The notes beneath the pieces are model-generated. The model saw nothing but the letters and a program-made list of their open reading frames with translations, did no database searches and was not told where the DNA came from. A stretch of 64,000 nt of DNA, from contig JARKND010000005.1 of NCBI GenBank assembly GCA_029309925.1, positions 1,116,001-1,180,000 on the forward strand, given 5' to 3'. This document shows, in pieces, positions 34,947 to 43,915 of the stretch. The number at the start of each line of letters is the position of its first letter. The first letter of the stretch is position 1. Both the position numbers and the translations under genes were made by a program. The DNA comes from Fulvivirgaceae bacterium JP3-4. Lineage in GTDB: Bacteria; Bacteroidota; Bacteroidia; Cytophagales; Cyclobacteriaceae.

Positions 34947-35581
34947 TGGAAGTAGCAGTATTAAAATATAGTGGTGAGAAGACCAGCAAGAAAGTAAACC
35001 TTGCTGATGCAGTGTTCGGCATAGAGCCTAACGACCACGCGATCTATCTTGATGTAAAGAGCTTCCTCGCTAATCAGCGTCAGGGTACTCACAAGTCAAA
35101 GCAGCGTAATGAGATCTCTGGTTCTTCAAAGAAGATCAAGAAGCAAAAAGGAACAGGTGGAGCCCGTGCGGGTAACATCAAGAACCCTCAGTTCAAAGGT
35201 GGTGGACGTGTATTCGGTCCTCAGCCCCGCGACTACTCTTTCAAGCTGAACAAAAAAGTAAAAGACTTGGCTCGCAAGTCTGCATTGTCATACAAGGCGA
35301 AAGATAATTCAATCGCTATCCTCGAAGATTTCAACTTCGAGACTGCAAAAACCAAGCAGTATGTAAACATGCTGGCAGCCCTTAAGCTGGATGCCAAGAA
35401 GACGCTCTTCATCCTTCCTGAAAACAACAAGAACATTATTCTTTCCGGAAGAAACATCGAGAACACCAAGATCACTACAGCTGACCAGATCAACACTTAC
35501 GATCTGATGCATGCTGATAACCTGATCTTTGTTGAGAGCGCTATAACCAAGGTTGAAAACTTATTAAATAAAGAATCATGA
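34946..35581 (+). CDS. rplD: Ribosomal protein L4
   Basis: L4 lines the peptide exit tunnel and in some bacteria represses the S10 operon. The protein is 211 residues. The loop region [22 protein letters not shown] (about 66-87) is the conserved tunnel loop. It overlaps rplC by one base and rplW by four, so the three are translationally coupled. Confidence 0.97.
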   Translation: MEVAVLKYSGEKTSKKVNLADAVFGIEPNDHAIYLDVKSFLANQRQGTHKSKQRNEISGSSKKIKKQKGTGGARAGNIKNPQFKGGGRVFGPQPRDYSFKLNKKVKDLARKSALSYKAKDNSIAILEDFNFETAKTKQYVNMLAALKLDAKKTLFILPENNKNIILSGRNIENTKITTADQINTYDLMHADNLIFVESAITKVENLLNKES

Positions 35582-35865
35582 GCGTCCTGAAAAAACCATT
35601 GGTTACCGAGAAGGTTTCTTCACTCAATGAGAAAGGAAAATACGGTTTCATCGTAGATTCTGACGCCAATAAAGTTGAGATCAAGAAAGCCGTTGAAAAA
35701 CAATACGGTGTTAACGTTGAAAAGGTGAACACCATGAATGTGATGGGAAAATTCAAAACCCGTTACACAAAGGCTGGCGTTCTCTCAGGACGTAAGCCAA
35801 ATTACAAGAAGGCCATCGTAACGCTGGCTGAAGGTGAAGTAATTGATTTTTATAGCAACGTTTAA
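35578..35865 (+). CDS. rplW: Ribosomal protein L23
   Basis: L23 surrounds the exit tunnel and docks trigger factor and SRP. The protein is 95 residues. It begins [26 protein letters not shown] and includes [24 protein letters not shown], both conserved. ATGA overlap with rplD. Confidence 0.96.
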   Translation: MSVLKKPLVTEKVSSLNEKGKYGFIVDSDANKVEIKKAVEKQYGVNVEKVNTMNVMGKFKTRYTKAGVLSGRKPNYKKAIVTLAEGEVIDFYSNV

Positions 35866-35877
35866 CTATACTGACTC

Positions 35878-36702
35878 ATGGCGTTGAAAAAATTAAAACC
35901 GGTAACACCAGGAACCAGACACAGAATGGCTCCTTCATTCGATGACATCACGGCCAGCAAGCCTGAGAAGTCATTGGTGACAACGGTAAAGAAAACCGGA
36001 GGAAGAAATAGCAAAGGAAGAATGACCATGCGCTACATCGGTGGTGGTCACAAGCAGAAGCTCAGAGAGATCGACTTCAAGAGAAACAAGTTCGGTGTTC
36101 CGGCTACTGTAAAGTCAATCGAGTACGATCCGACCCGTTCAGCTCGTATTGCACTTCTTTATTATGTAGATGGTTCTAAGTCTTATATCATAGCACCTCA
36201 TGGTCTCCAGGTAGGACAGCAGGTTCTTTCAGGTCCGGATATCGCGCCTGAAGTAGGAAATGCTCTTCCACTCGCGAAGATTCCATTGGGTACAATCATT
36301 CACAACGTTGAAATGAAGCCAGGCAAAGGTGGAGCAATCGCTCGCTCGGCAGGTTCATTTGTTCAGTTGCTGGCACGTGAAGGTGGCTTCGCTACTTTGA
36401 AAATGCCATCGGGTGAAATGCGTAACGTATTGGATGTTTGCATGGGAACGATCGGTGCAGCATCAAACCCTGACCACATGAACGAAAGTGTTGGTAAGGC
36501 AGGTCGCAGTCGCTGGAGAGGTATTCGTCCTCGCACGAGAGCGGTAGCGATGAACCCTGTAGATCACCCGATGGGTGGTGGTGAAGGTCGCGCTTCTGGT
36601 GGTCATCCAAGATCACGTAAGGGCTTGTACTCAAAAGGTAAGAAGACTCGTCACCCTAAGAAGTATTCAGATAACCTAATCATCTCTAGGAGGAAAAAAT
36701 AA
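35878..36702 (+). CDS. rplB: Ribosomal protein L2
   Basis: L2 supports the peptidyl transferase centre and subunit association. The protein is 274 residues. The C-terminal part holds [21 protein letters not shown] with the conserved histidine. N-terminal [20 protein letters not shown] is typical. Its stop overlaps the rpsS start by one base. Confidence 0.98.
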   Translation: MALKKLKPVTPGTRHRMAPSFDDITASKPEKSLVTTVKKTGGRNSKGRMTMRYIGGGHKQKLREIDFKRNKFGVPATVKSIEYDPTRSARIALLYYVDGSKSYIIAPHGLQVGQQVLSGPDIAPEVGNALPLAKIPLGTIIHNVEMKPGKGGAIARSAGSFVQLLAREGGFATLKMPSGEMRNVLDVCMGTIGAASNPDHMNESVGKAGRSRWRGIRPRTRAVAMNPVDHPMGGGEGRASGGHPRSRKGLYSKGKKTRHPKKYSDNLIISRRKK

Positions 36703-36977
36703 TGGGACGCTCGATTAAGAAAGGACCTTACGCTGACTTCCGCCTCTTGAAAAAAGTAGAGACTGCGGAAAAGTCCGGTAAAAAATCAGTGATCAAGACA
36801 TGGTCACGCAGATCGACTGTTGTGCCTGAAATGATCAGCCACACTTTCGCAGTGCACAATGGAAATAAATTTATCCCTGTCTATGTGACAGAGAACATGG
36901 TTGGTCATAAGCTCGGTGAGTTTGCGCCTACTCGTACGTTCAAGGGTCACTCAGGTAACAAGAAAGATAACGCTTAG
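36702..36977 (+). CDS. rpsS: Ribosomal protein S19
   Basis: S19 is a 30S head protein contacting 16S rRNA and the A-site finger. The protein is 91 residues. It begins [20 protein letters not shown] and contains [23 protein letters not shown] and [12 protein letters not shown]. One-base overlap with rplB, 5 nt before rplV. Confidence 0.97.
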   Translation: MGRSIKKGPYADFRLLKKVETAEKSGKKSVIKTWSRRSTVVPEMISHTFAVHNGNKFIPVYVTENMVGHKLGEFAPTRTFKGHSGNKKDNA

Positions 36978-36982
36978 TAGTC

Positions 36983-37498
36983 ATGGCAAAGAAAGCTACA
37001 GCTAAAAAGACAGAAGCTCCCGCACCCGTTGTAGAAACGGTGGCGAAAAAGAAGAAGAAATCTGTCTTAAAAAGAGAAAAACGCGATGCAAAGAAAGAGG
37101 CTGCTAAAAACGGTCCTGTGCAAGCGAAATTGGTTAACGTACCAACATCGCCTCGTAAGATGCGTTTGGTTGCTAACCTGATCAGAGGTCAGCGTGTCAA
37201 CAAGGCACTCAATATTTTGAAATATGAACCAAAGAATGGTTCACCAAAACTTGAGAAGCTTTTGTTGTCAGCAATTGCAAACTGGGGACTTCAAAACCAG
37301 GACGCAAAGCTCGAAGAAGCCGACCTCGTAGTAAAAGAGATCTGGGTTGATGGTGGTCGTCAGTTGAAGAGACTTAGACCAGCTCCACAGGGACGTGCGC
37401 ACAGAATCAGAAAGCGTTCGAACCACGTGACCCTTATCATCGACAGCCTGAAGAAAACAGGAGTTGAAGTAGTAACAGAAACAGAAACTAAGGAATAA
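36983..37498 (+). CDS. rplV: Ribosomal protein L22 with N-terminal extension
   Basis: L22 lines the exit tunnel. The protein is 171 residues, about 55-60 longer than E. coli L22. A Lys/Ala-rich N-terminal extension (about 1-48, [15 protein letters not shown]) precedes the core, which has [25 protein letters not shown] and [18 protein letters not shown]. The C-terminus ends in an acidic T-E-T-E-T-K-E. The extension is probably disordered and rRNA-binding. Tightly spaced with rpsS and rpsC. Confidence 0.95.
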   Translation: MAKKATAKKTEAPAPVVETVAKKKKKSVLKREKRDAKKEAAKNGPVQAKLVNVPTSPRKMRLVANLIRGQRVNKALNILKYEPKNGSPKLEKLLLSAIANWGLQNQDAKLEEADLVVKEIWVDGGRQLKRLRPAPQGRAHRIRKRSNHVTLIIDSLKKTGVEVVTETETKE

Positions 37499-37502
37499 TA
37501 CA

Positions 37503-38348
37503 ATGGGACAAAAGATTAATCCTGTAGGCTTGAGATTAGGCATCGTGCGCGGTTGGGATTCTAACTGGTACGGTGGAAAAACGTTCTCTGATAAGCTTGT
37601 AGAAGATCAAAAGATCAGAGAATACGTTCAGGCTCGTATTCCAAAAGGTGGTATCGCGAAAGTTGTTATCGAAAGAACACTGAAGAGAATCACTTTGACC
37701 ATTCACACTGCTCGTCCCGGAGTTGTGATCGGTAAAGGCGGAAACGAAGTTGACAAGATCAAGGAAGAATTGAAGAAGATCACTGGCAAAGACGTTCAGA
37801 TCAACATCTTCGAAATTAAGCGTCCCGAGCTTGATGCGAAATTGGTTGGTGAGTCTATCGCACAGCAGATCGAAGCCCGTATCTCTTATAAGCGCGCGAT
37901 GAAGCAAGCAATCGCTTCAGCAATGCGTGTAGGTGCGGAAGGTATCAAAGTAAAAACTTCTGGTCGTTTGGCAGGTGCTGATATGGCCAGAACAGAACAA
38001 TACAAGGAAGGAAGAATTCCATTGCACACTCTGCGCGCTGACATTGATTATGCAATCTCTGAAGCACAAACTGTGTATGGAAAGATCGGTATCAAAGTAT
38101 GGATCTTCAAAGGTGAGATCTACGGTAAGCGTGACCTTTCTCCTAACGTAGGTCTGGTGAGCAACCAGGGTCAGGGCCAGGGTGGCCAGGGCGGTGGCGC
38201 TCCACGTGGTGAACGTAACGAGCGTGGTGGCGGACGTGGTCGCGGTGATAACCGTGGCGGTGGACGTGATAACCGTGGTGGTGGCGACAGACGTGGCGGC
38301 CAGGGTGGCGGAAATCGTGGCGGTGGAAACCGTGGCGGTGGAAGATAA
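37503..38348 (+). CDS. rpsC: Ribosomal protein S3 with RGG-rich tail
   Basis: S3 forms the mRNA entry site with S4 and S5. The protein is 281 residues, about 48 longer than E. coli S3. The KH domain carries [14 protein letters not shown] (73-86) and the C-terminal domain [30 protein letters not shown] (155-183, read in parts). From about residue 222 to 281 comes a Gly/Arg/Asn tail of repeated RGGG units (RGG-box-like). The tail is translated in frame to a TAA and has codon use like the rest. An AT-rich dyad element follows before rplP. Confidence 0.97.
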   Translation: MGQKINPVGLRLGIVRGWDSNWYGGKTFSDKLVEDQKIREYVQARIPKGGIAKVVIERTLKRITLTIHTARPGVVIGKGGNEVDKIKEELKKITGKDVQINIFEIKRPELDAKLVGESIAQQIEARISYKRAMKQAIASAMRVGAEGIKVKTSGRLAGADMARTEQYKEGRIPLHTLRADIDYAISEAQTVYGKIGIKVWIFKGEIYGKRDLSPNVGLVSNQGQGQGGQGGGAPRGERNERGGGRGRGDNRGGGRDNRGGGDRRGGQGGGNRGGGNRGGGR

Positions 38349-38491
38349 TTTGAAATTTGACATTTTACATTTGAAAATTTGGGAGACCAGTTTTCGAATG
38401 GGTAGATAAACGAATTAAAAAGCTGAGATAGGAAGGAGAGAGTTAAGGGTGATAACCCAAATTTCAAATTTCAAATCTCAAATTTAAAATT
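38349..38491 (+). repeat. AT-rich dyad element between rpsC and rplP
   Basis: The left arm 38349-38383 (TTTGAAATTTGACATTTTAC and following, ending GGG) and the right arm 38456-38491 (CCCAAATTTCAAATTTC and following) are inverse repeats of about 35 nt with roughly 85 percent pairing. They flank a 72-nt purine-rich centre. The left arm starts directly after the rpsC stop codon and the right arm ends 5 nt before the rplP start, so the element fills the gap. Confidence 0.75.
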
Positions 38492-38496
38492 GAGCT

Positions 38497-38919
38497 ATGT
38501 TACAGCCGAAACGAACCAAATTTAGAAAAATGCAAAAAGGCCGTGTGAAAGGCATGGCGACACGCGGACATTCAATTGCTTTCGGATCTTTTGGATTGAA
38601 AGCCCTTGAAGGTGGATGGATCACTGCGCGTCAGCTCGAAGCGGCTCGTATTGCAGTAACGCGTGAAATGAAACGCGAAGGTCAGGTGTGGATCCGCATT
38701 TTCCCTGACAAGCCAATCACCAGAAAGCCTGCAGAGGTTCGTATGGGTAAAGGTAAAGGTGCGCCTGAGTATTGGGTAGCTGTAATCAAGCCTGGTACTA
38801 TCCTGTTCGAAGCAGGTGGTGTCAGCCTGGCGATGGCGAAGAAAGCCCTCGAACTTGCGGAAGGTAAACTTCCGATCAAGACTAAGTTCACAGTAAGAAG
38901 AGACTACGTAGAATCATAA
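38497..38919 (+). CDS. rplP: Ribosomal protein L16
   Basis: L16 contacts the A-site tRNA elbow. The protein is 140 residues. It begins [19 protein letters not shown] and contains [20 protein letters not shown], the signature [19 protein letters not shown] and [19 protein letters not shown]. It is 4 nt before rpmC. Confidence 0.97.
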   Translation: MLQPKRTKFRKMQKGRVKGMATRGHSIAFGSFGLKALEGGWITARQLEAARIAVTREMKREGQVWIRIFPDKPITRKPAEVRMGKGKGAPEYWVAVIKPGTILFEAGGVSLAMAKKALELAEGKLPIKTKFTVRRDYVES

Positions 38920-38923
38920 TACA

Positions 38924-39118
38924 ATGAAGAATTCTGAAATCAAGGCTCTGAGCGTAGCCGAACTAAAAGAGAAAATCTCAACGGAGAGAGAAGGACTTCG
39001 CAAGCTTCAGTTTGCGCACAAGATCTCATCTATCGAAAATCCGATGAGAATCAGCCAGTCACGTAAGTTGATTGCCAGATTGAACACTGAACTCAGAGCT
39101 AAAGAACTTCAAAAATAA
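38924..39118 (+). CDS. rpmC: Ribosomal protein L29
   Basis: L29 sits beside the exit tunnel next to L23. The protein is 64 residues, two helices: [20 protein letters not shown] and [34 protein letters not shown]. Between rplP (4 nt) and rpsQ (5 nt). Confidence 0.94.
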   Translation: MKNSEIKALSVAELKEKISTEREGLRKLQFAHKISSIENPMRISQSRKLIARLNTELRAKELQK

Positions 39119-39123
39119 TTCCT

Positions 39124-39381
39124 ATGGAAGAAAGGAACGAACGCAAAGAAAGAATCGGGAAAGTGGTGAGCAATAAAATGCAAAAAACCATCACCGTTGC
39201 TGTAGACAGAAAGGTAAAGCACCCGATCTACGGAAAATTCGTGAACAGAACTACGAAGTTCAAAGCACACGATGAGACCAACAGTGCTGGTATCGGAGAT
39301 ACCGTGCGCATTTCAGAAACTCGTCCTCTGAGCAAGTTGAAGCGCTGGAGACTGGTTGAGATCGTTGAGAAAGCGAAGTAA
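39124..39381 (+). CDS. rpsQ: Ribosomal protein S17
   Basis: S17 is an early 16S rRNA-binding protein of the OB fold. The protein is 85 residues. Motifs: [39 protein letters not shown] and the C-terminal [21 protein letters not shown] 106-nt gap with a GGCTATGGC-family repeat separates it from rplN. Confidence 0.96.
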   Translation: MEERNERKERIGKVVSNKMQKTITVAVDRKVKHPIYGKFVNRTTKFKAHDETNSAGIGDTVRISETRPLSKLKRWRLVEIVEKAK

Positions 39382-39385
39382 TGCA

Positions 39386-39430
39386 AATGGCTATGGCTTT
39401 TGGCTATAGCTATGGCCAACAGCCAACAGC
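39386..39430 (+). repeat. GGCTATGGC-family repeat between rpsQ and rplN
   Basis: ATGGCTATGGCTTTTGGCTA, then TAGCTATGGCCAACAGCC: repeated GGCTATGG words with local dyad symmetry (GGCTATAGC and TATGGCC). It makes up much of the 106-nt gap, whereas neighbouring genes are 3-5 nt apart. Confidence 0.55.
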
Positions 39431-39487
39431 GTGAAATGATAAGCACGCAATTAGATTTAAAACAAAGAGATTTAGAATAAAGCGAAT

Positions 39488-39856
39488 ATGATACGTACCG
39501 AATCCAGACTGACCGTAGCCGACAACAGTGGCGCAAAGGAAGTTCTTTGTATGCACGTGCTCGGTGGAACCCGCAGAGGTTCAGCTTCTGTTGGTGACAA
39601 GATTGTAGTTACTGTGAAGTCTGCTTTGCCAACAAGCCAGGTAAAGAAAGGAACTGTTTCCAAAGCGGTAATAGTTAGAACTACGAAAGAAGTTAGGAGA
39701 AAAGACGGATCGTATATCCGCTTCGAAGATAACGCTGCCGTTCTGTTGAACGCTCAGGACGAACCACGCGGAACCCGTATTTTCGGTCCCGTGGCGCGTG
39801 AGCTTAGAGAGAAGCAGTTTATGAAAATCGTTTCATTGGCCCCTGAAGTAATATAA
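39488..39856 (+). CDS. rplN: Ribosomal protein L14
   Basis: L14 is at the subunit interface. The protein is 122 residues. It begins [21 protein letters not shown] and contains [20 protein letters not shown] and the C-terminal [28 protein letters not shown]. 3 nt before rplX. Confidence 0.97.
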   Translation: MIRTESRLTVADNSGAKEVLCMHVLGGTRRGSASVGDKIVVTVKSALPTSQVKKGTVSKAVIVRTTKEVRRKDGSYIRFEDNAAVLLNAQDEPRGTRIFGPVARELREKQFMKIVSLAPEVI

Positions 39857-39859
39857 GCC

Positions 39860-40216
39860 ATGGAGAGAAAATTTAACAAGCAACCGAAGTTGCACATTAA
39901 GAAAGGCGATATGGTAAAAGTTATCGCTGGTGATGACAAGAGCACAGCTCAGCGCGAGAGAACCGGAAAAGTTCTTGAAGTGTTTCCTGAGAAGAACCGT
40001 GCAATTGTTGAAGGCATCAACATGGTGACCAAGCATTCTAAACCCTCTGCTGGCAAGCCTGAAGGTGGTATCACCAGAAAAGAAGCTCCAGTGCACATCA
40101 GCAACCTGATGTTGATCGACCCGGCATCGGGTAAACCTACCCGCGTTGGAAGAAAAGCTAACGACAAGGGTCAGCTTCAGCGTTATTCAAAGAAAACCGG
40201 AGAATTTATTAAGTAA
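39860..40216 (+). CDS. rplX: Ribosomal protein L24
   Basis: L24 is an assembly initiator at the tunnel exit. The protein is 118 residues with a KOW segment [25 protein letters not shown] (14-38, read in parts), then [31 protein letters not shown]. It overlaps rplE by one base (TAATG). Confidence 0.96.
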   Translation: MERKFNKQPKLHIKKGDMVKVIAGDDKSTAQRERTGKVLEVFPEKNRAIVEGINMVTKHSKPSAGKPEGGITRKEAPVHISNLMLIDPASGKPTRVGRKANDKGQLQRYSKKTGEFIK

Positions 40217-40773
40217 TGGCAACTCCTAGATTAAAAGAAAAATACTCGAAAGAGGTTGTACCTGCACTTCAAAAGAAGTTCAATTACAAATCTGTTATGC
40301 AGGTTCCGAAGATCGAGAAGATCTGCATCAACAAGGGTATGGGTGTGGCAGTAACCGACAAAAAGCTGATCGATGTGGCGATTGAAGAGATCACCAACAT
40401 CACCGGTCAGAAAGCGGTTTCTACAAAATCCAAGAAAGCGATCTCTAACTTCAAGTTGAGAGAGAACATGCCGATCGGTGTGCGCGTAACACTTCGTGGC
40501 AACAAAATGTACGAGTTCCTCGATCGCCTGATGAACATCGCTCTTCCACGCGTGCGCGACTTCCGTGGCGTCAGCAACAAAGGCTTTGACGGCCGCGGGA
40601 ACTACACGCTGGGTGTAAAGGAGCAGATCATCTTCCCTGAGATCTCAATCGAAAAAGTAAACAAGATCAGCGGTATGGACATCACGTTCGTTACCACTGC
40701 TCAAACAGATGAAGAAAGCTACGAGCTGCTGAAGGAATTCGGTATGCCGTTCGTGAATAAAAATCAAAACTAA
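40216..40773 (+). CDS. rplE: Ribosomal protein L5
   Basis: L5 binds 5S rRNA and bridges to the 30S head. The protein is 185 residues. Motifs: [51 protein letters not shown] and [21 protein letters not shown]. 2 nt before rpsN. Confidence 0.97.
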   Translation: MATPRLKEKYSKEVVPALQKKFNYKSVMQVPKIEKICINKGMGVAVTDKKLIDVAIEEITNITGQKAVSTKSKKAISNFKLRENMPIGVRVTLRGNKMYEFLDRLMNIALPRVRDFRGVSNKGFDGRGNYTLGVKEQIIFPEISIEKVNKISGMDITFVTTAQTDEESYELLKEFGMPFVNKNQN

Positions 40774-40775
40774 GC

Positions 40776-41045
40776 ATGGCTAAATTAGCGGTAATTGCTC
40801 GTCAAGCAAAAAGGGAAAGACTTGTGGCTGTGAAGGCAGCCAAGAGAAAAGCTTTGAAGGAAGCGGGTGACTATGTAGCGCTGGACAAACTTCCACGCAA
40901 TGCATCACCTGTTCGTTTGAAGAATCGTTGCAAGTTGACTGGTCGTCCAAGAGGTTATCTGAGAAAGTTCGGTGTTTGCCGTAACGTGTTCCGCCAGATG
41001 GCATCGGATGGAAAGATCCCTGGATTGACGAAAGCTTCATGGTAA
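40776..41045 (+). CDS. rpsN: Ribosomal protein S14, zinc-free form
   Basis: S14 is a 30S head protein. The protein is 89 residues, the longer form without the CxxC zinc ribbon: only isolated cysteines occur in [21 protein letters not shown]. The C-terminal [15 protein letters not shown] is typical. A 341-nt gap with a dyad element and a promoter follows, so the operon is divided here. Confidence 0.96.
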   Translation: MAKLAVIARQAKRERLVAVKAAKRKALKEAGDYVALDKLPRNASPVRLKNRCKLTGRPRGYLRKFGVCRNVFRQMASDGKIPGLTKASW

Positions 41046-41054
41046 TATAAAAGT

Positions 41055-41135
41055 GGCTTCAAGCCACAAGCTACAAGCTGCAAGCCCTGAGGAAGCACTC
41101 ATAGACTTGAAGCTTGAAGCTTGAAGCTTGCAGCC
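41055..41135 (+). repeat. Dyad element of the CTTCAAGC family between rpsN and rpsH
   Basis: The 32-nt arms 41055-41086 and 41104-41135 are ungapped inverse repeats matching at about 26 of 32 positions, each built of degenerate CAAGCTA/CAAGCTT heptads, with a 17-nt centre. Similar words occur after rpoC (16042-16092). No T-run follows, so it is not a standard terminator. Confidence 0.7.
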
Positions 41136-41295
41136 GATTAAGGCAGAAGGGGCAAATCGAAGCCGGAGACGCGGAATCGACCCTAAAAAGCCACAGGCCG
41201 ACAGCCAAAAGCCAACGGTCTCTTATTGGTTGCTGAGTATCAAGGTCGGAAAACCCCTCAAAAGTGAGAAATAAGCCTCCGAAACCCGATAACAG

Positions 41296-41326
41296 TTTGA
41301 ATAATTAAAATTGTTCGATATCTTTG
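41296..41326 (+). promoter_or_regulatory. Internal promoter upstream of rpsH
   Basis: TTTG 41296-41299, 19-nt spacer, TATCTTTG 41319-41326: a perfect consensus. It is about 60 nt upstream of the rpsH start. It would drive rpsH-rplF-rplR-rpsE-rpmD-rplO-secY and onward independently of the rplC promoter. Confidence 0.85.
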
Positions 41327-41386
41327 CAGCCCGGTTTTTTTAAACACGGGCTTGTTTTTTAATAACAGTGTATAAGGAATAAGAAA

Positions 41387-41785
41387 ATGACTGATCCTAT
41401 AGCAGATTACTTAACCCGGTTACGGAATGCCATTAAGGCCAACCACCGCGTAGTGGAGATCCCTGCTTCCAACTTAAAGAAGGAGATAACCAAGGTTCTA
41501 TTTGACAAAGGTTACATCCTGAATTACAAGTTCGAGGAGACAAAGAACCACCAGGGCAACATCAAGATCGCTCTGAAATATAATCCTGAAACAAGAGAGT
41601 CAGCGATTACTAAGCTTGAGCGCATCAGTACACCAGGTTTGAGACAGTATGTGAATGCTGGAACAATGCCTCGCGTATTGAATGGTTTGGGTGTGGCAAT
41701 TCTGTCTACTTCCAAAGGTGTGATCACCGACAAGGAAGCTCGCAACATGAATGTTGGCGGTGAAGTTTTGTGTTACGTTTCTTAA
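41387..41785 (+). CDS. rpsH: Ribosomal protein S8
   Basis: S8 binds the central domain of 16S rRNA and in E. coli represses the spc operon. The protein is 132 residues. It begins [20 protein letters not shown] and ends with the signature [33 protein letters not shown] (read in parts). First gene after the internal promoter. Confidence 0.97.
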   Translation: MTDPIADYLTRLRNAIKANHRVVEIPASNLKKEITKVLFDKGYILNYKFEETKNHQGNIKIALKYNPETRESAITKLERISTPGLRQYVNAGTMPRVLNGLGVAILSTSKGVITDKEARNMNVGGEVLCYVS

Positions 41786-41797
41786 TTCAGAAAAGTC

Positions 41798-42355
41798 ATG
41801 TCACGAATTGGTAAATTACCCATAACGATTCCATCAGGAATAACTTTCACCCACTCAAAGGAGAAGGGCAGAGTTTCTATCAAAGGTCCTAAAGGTGAAC
41901 TTCACCAGGCTGTTGATCCTGATTTCGTAATCAAAAATGAAAATGGTACAGTGACCATTGAAAGACCTACAGAGCAGAAGAGACATAAGGCAATGCACGG
42001 ACTTTACCGCGCGTTGATCCAGAACATGATCGAAGGTGTTTCTAAAGGATATAAGTCACAGATGGAACTTGTCGGTGTTGGTTACAAAGCCAATGCTCAG
42101 TCAAATGTTCTTGAACTTAGCTTGGGATATTCACACAACGTATTCCTGGCTGTTCCGTCAGAAATCAAAGTAACTGCATTTCAGGAAAAAGGTGGTAACC
42201 CCACTATCGTTCTTGAAGGTATCGACAAGCAATTGATCGGTCAGGTTGCAGCGAAGATCAAGTCTCTCCGGAAAGTTGAACCTTACAAAGGAAAAGGTAT
42301 TCGCTTCACGGGTGAGTATGTACGCAGAAAAGCTGGTAAGGCTGCTGCTAAGTAA
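41798..42355 (+). CDS. rplF: Ribosomal protein L6
   Basis: L6 has two similar domains near the factor-binding site. The protein is 185 residues. It begins MSRIGKLPITIPSGITF and contains VSKGYKSQMELVGVGYKANAQ and the C-terminal KVEPYKGKGIRFTGEYVRRKAGKAA. 12 nt after rpsH. Confidence 0.97.
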   Translation: MSRIGKLPITIPSGITFTHSKEKGRVSIKGPKGELHQAVDPDFVIKNENGTVTIERPTEQKRHKAMHGLYRALIQNMIEGVSKGYKSQMELVGVGYKANAQSNVLELSLGYSHNVFLAVPSEIKVTAFQEKGGNPTIVLEGIDKQLIGQVAAKIKSLRKVEPYKGKGIRFTGEYVRRKAGKAAAK

Positions 42356-42391
42356 AATAAGATATTAACGCATCATAGATAAACAAACACT

Positions 42392-42739
42392 ATGGCAGGC
42401 AAGAACCTCGAAAGACGCGCAAGAATCAAAGCTGGTGTTCGCAAGAAGATCAGCGGAACTACAGATAGACCAAGATTGTCAATCTTCAAAAGCAACACCG
42501 GTGTGTATGCTCAGTTGATCGATGACTTGAAAGGAACGACTATCGCTTCTGCTTCAACTGTAGAGTTGGGCAAGAAGTCAGTGAACATTGAGAACTCCAA
42601 GAATGTCGGAAAGAAGATCGCTGAGAAGGCGAAAGCTGCCGGCATCGAGTATATCGTGTTCGATCGTAACGGTTATCTGTATCATGGCAACGTGAAGGCT
42701 TTTGCCGAAGGCGCCAGAGAAGGTGGTTTAAAATTCTAA
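42392..42739 (+). CDS. rplR: Ribosomal protein L18
   Basis: L18 binds 5S rRNA. The protein is 115 residues. Motifs: [47 protein letters not shown] and [15 protein letters not shown]. 36 nt after rplF, the largest ordinary gap in this part of the operon. Confidence 0.97.
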   Translation: MAGKNLERRARIKAGVRKKISGTTDRPRLSIFKSNTGVYAQLIDDLKGTTIASASTVELGKKSVNIENSKNVGKKIAEKAKAAGIEYIVFDRNGYLYHGNVKAFAEGAREGGLKF

Positions 42740-42758
42740 GCATTAAGAAATTCATAAT

Positions 42759-43277
42759 ATGTCTGTAAGCAATATTAGCACAGTAAAAGCCAGCGAAATC
42801 GACCTGAAAGAAAAGGTAGTAGCCATTGAGCGCGTAGCGAAAGTGGTGAAAGGTGGTCGCAGATTCAGCTTCGCAGCCATTGTTGTAGTAGGCGATGGTA
42901 ACGGTGTTGTAGGTTACGGTCTTGGTAAAGCCAACGAAGTAACTGATGCGATCACAAAAGGTATCGATGATGCTAAGAAGCACCTGGTGAAAGTTCCGAT
43001 CATCAAAGGAACTGTTCCTCATGAGTCGCTTGGCAAATTCGGTGGTGGATTCGTGTTGTTGAAGCCAGCATCTCCTGGTACAGGTGTTATCGCAGGTGGT
43101 GCGATGCGTGCAGTATTGGAAAGCGCAGGCGTGCACAATGTATTGGCAAAGTCTAAAGGCTCTTCCAACCCGCACAACGTGGTGAAGGCTACCTTCAAAG
43201 CTTTGACCAGCATGCGTGATGCTAACAGCATCGCAAGAAACAGAGGTATTGCATTGTCCAAAGTATTTAACGGCTAA
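42759..43277 (+). CDS. rpsE: Ribosomal protein S5
   Basis: S5 helps form the mRNA entry channel and decoding fidelity. The protein is 172 residues. Motifs: [58 protein letters not shown] and [10 protein letters not shown]. 5 nt before rpmD. Confidence 0.97.
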   Translation: MSVSNISTVKASEIDLKEKVVAIERVAKVVKGGRRFSFAAIVVVGDGNGVVGYGLGKANEVTDAITKGIDDAKKHLVKVPIIKGTVPHESLGKFGGGFVLLKPASPGTGVIAGGAMRAVLESAGVHNVLAKSKGSSNPHNVVKATFKALTSMRDANSIARNRGIALSKVFNG

Positions 43278-43282
43278 GCGAC

Positions 43283-43465
43283 ATGGCGAAGAAAGTACAG
43301 ATCACTCAGAAGAGAAGCACGATTAAGAGACCACAGACTCAGATTCTTACGATCCAGTCACTTGGTCTAGGTAAGATCAATAGAACCGTTGAGCATGAGC
43401 TTACACCTCAGATTGCCGGTATGATCAAAAAGGTAAATCACTTGATCACTGTTAAAGAAATCTAA
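43283..43465 (+). CDS. rpmD: Ribosomal protein L30
   Basis: L30 is a small 50S protein. The protein is 60 residues with the pattern [40 protein letters not shown] and [15 protein letters not shown]. Placement between rpsE and rplO is universal. Confidence 0.95.
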   Translation: MAKKVQITQKRSTIKRPQTQILTIQSLGLGKINRTVEHELTPQIAGMIKKVNHLITVKEI

Positions 43466-43468
43466 GAC

Positions 43469-43915
43469 ATGAAACTGCACACACTTACTCCTGCAGAAGG
43501 ATCGGTAAAGACAAACAAAAGACTTGGACGTGGTCAGGGATCTGGTGGTTCAACAGCAGGTCGTGGTCACAAAGGTGCTCAGTCGCGCTCAGGTTACCAC
43601 AGCAAAGCTGGTTTCGAAGGTGGTCAGATGCCATTGCAGAGACGCGTTCCTAAGTTCGGATTTAAGAACAATAACAAAATATACTATAAGGGTATCAACC
43701 TGGATGTACTGGAAGCATTTGCTGCTGAAAGCAAAGCCGCTACCATCAACCTTCAGTTTTTGATCGACAACGGTGTCGTTCGCAAGAACGATAAAGTGAA
43801 AGTGTTAGGAAGAGGAGAGTTGAAGTCTAAGATCAGCGTTGAAGCCCACGCATTCTCTGCTACTGCAAAAGAAGCAATTGAAAAAGTTGGGGGTACCGCT
43901 ACAACTGTGAAATAA
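43469..43915 (+). CDS. rplO: Ribosomal protein L15
   Basis: L15 is a late 50S assembly protein. The protein is 148 residues. N-terminal MKLHTLTPAEGSVKTNKRLG, then GRGQGSGGSTAGRGHKGAQSRSG and FEGGQMPLQRRVPKFGFKN. One-base overlap with secY (TAATG). Confidence 0.97.
   Translation: MKLHTLTPAEGSVKTNKRLGRGQGSGGSTAGRGHKGAQSRSGYHSKAGFEGGQMPLQRRVPKFGFKNNNKIYYKGINLDVLEAFAAESKAATINLQFLIDNGVVRKNDKVKVLGRGELKSKISVEAHAFSATAKEAIEKVGGTATTVK

Noticed and set aside
38171-38467. Proline/arginine-rich minus-strand frame opposite the rpsC end
   Set aside because: It is the antisense of the RGG tail; its composition follows from the glycine codons on the plus strand.
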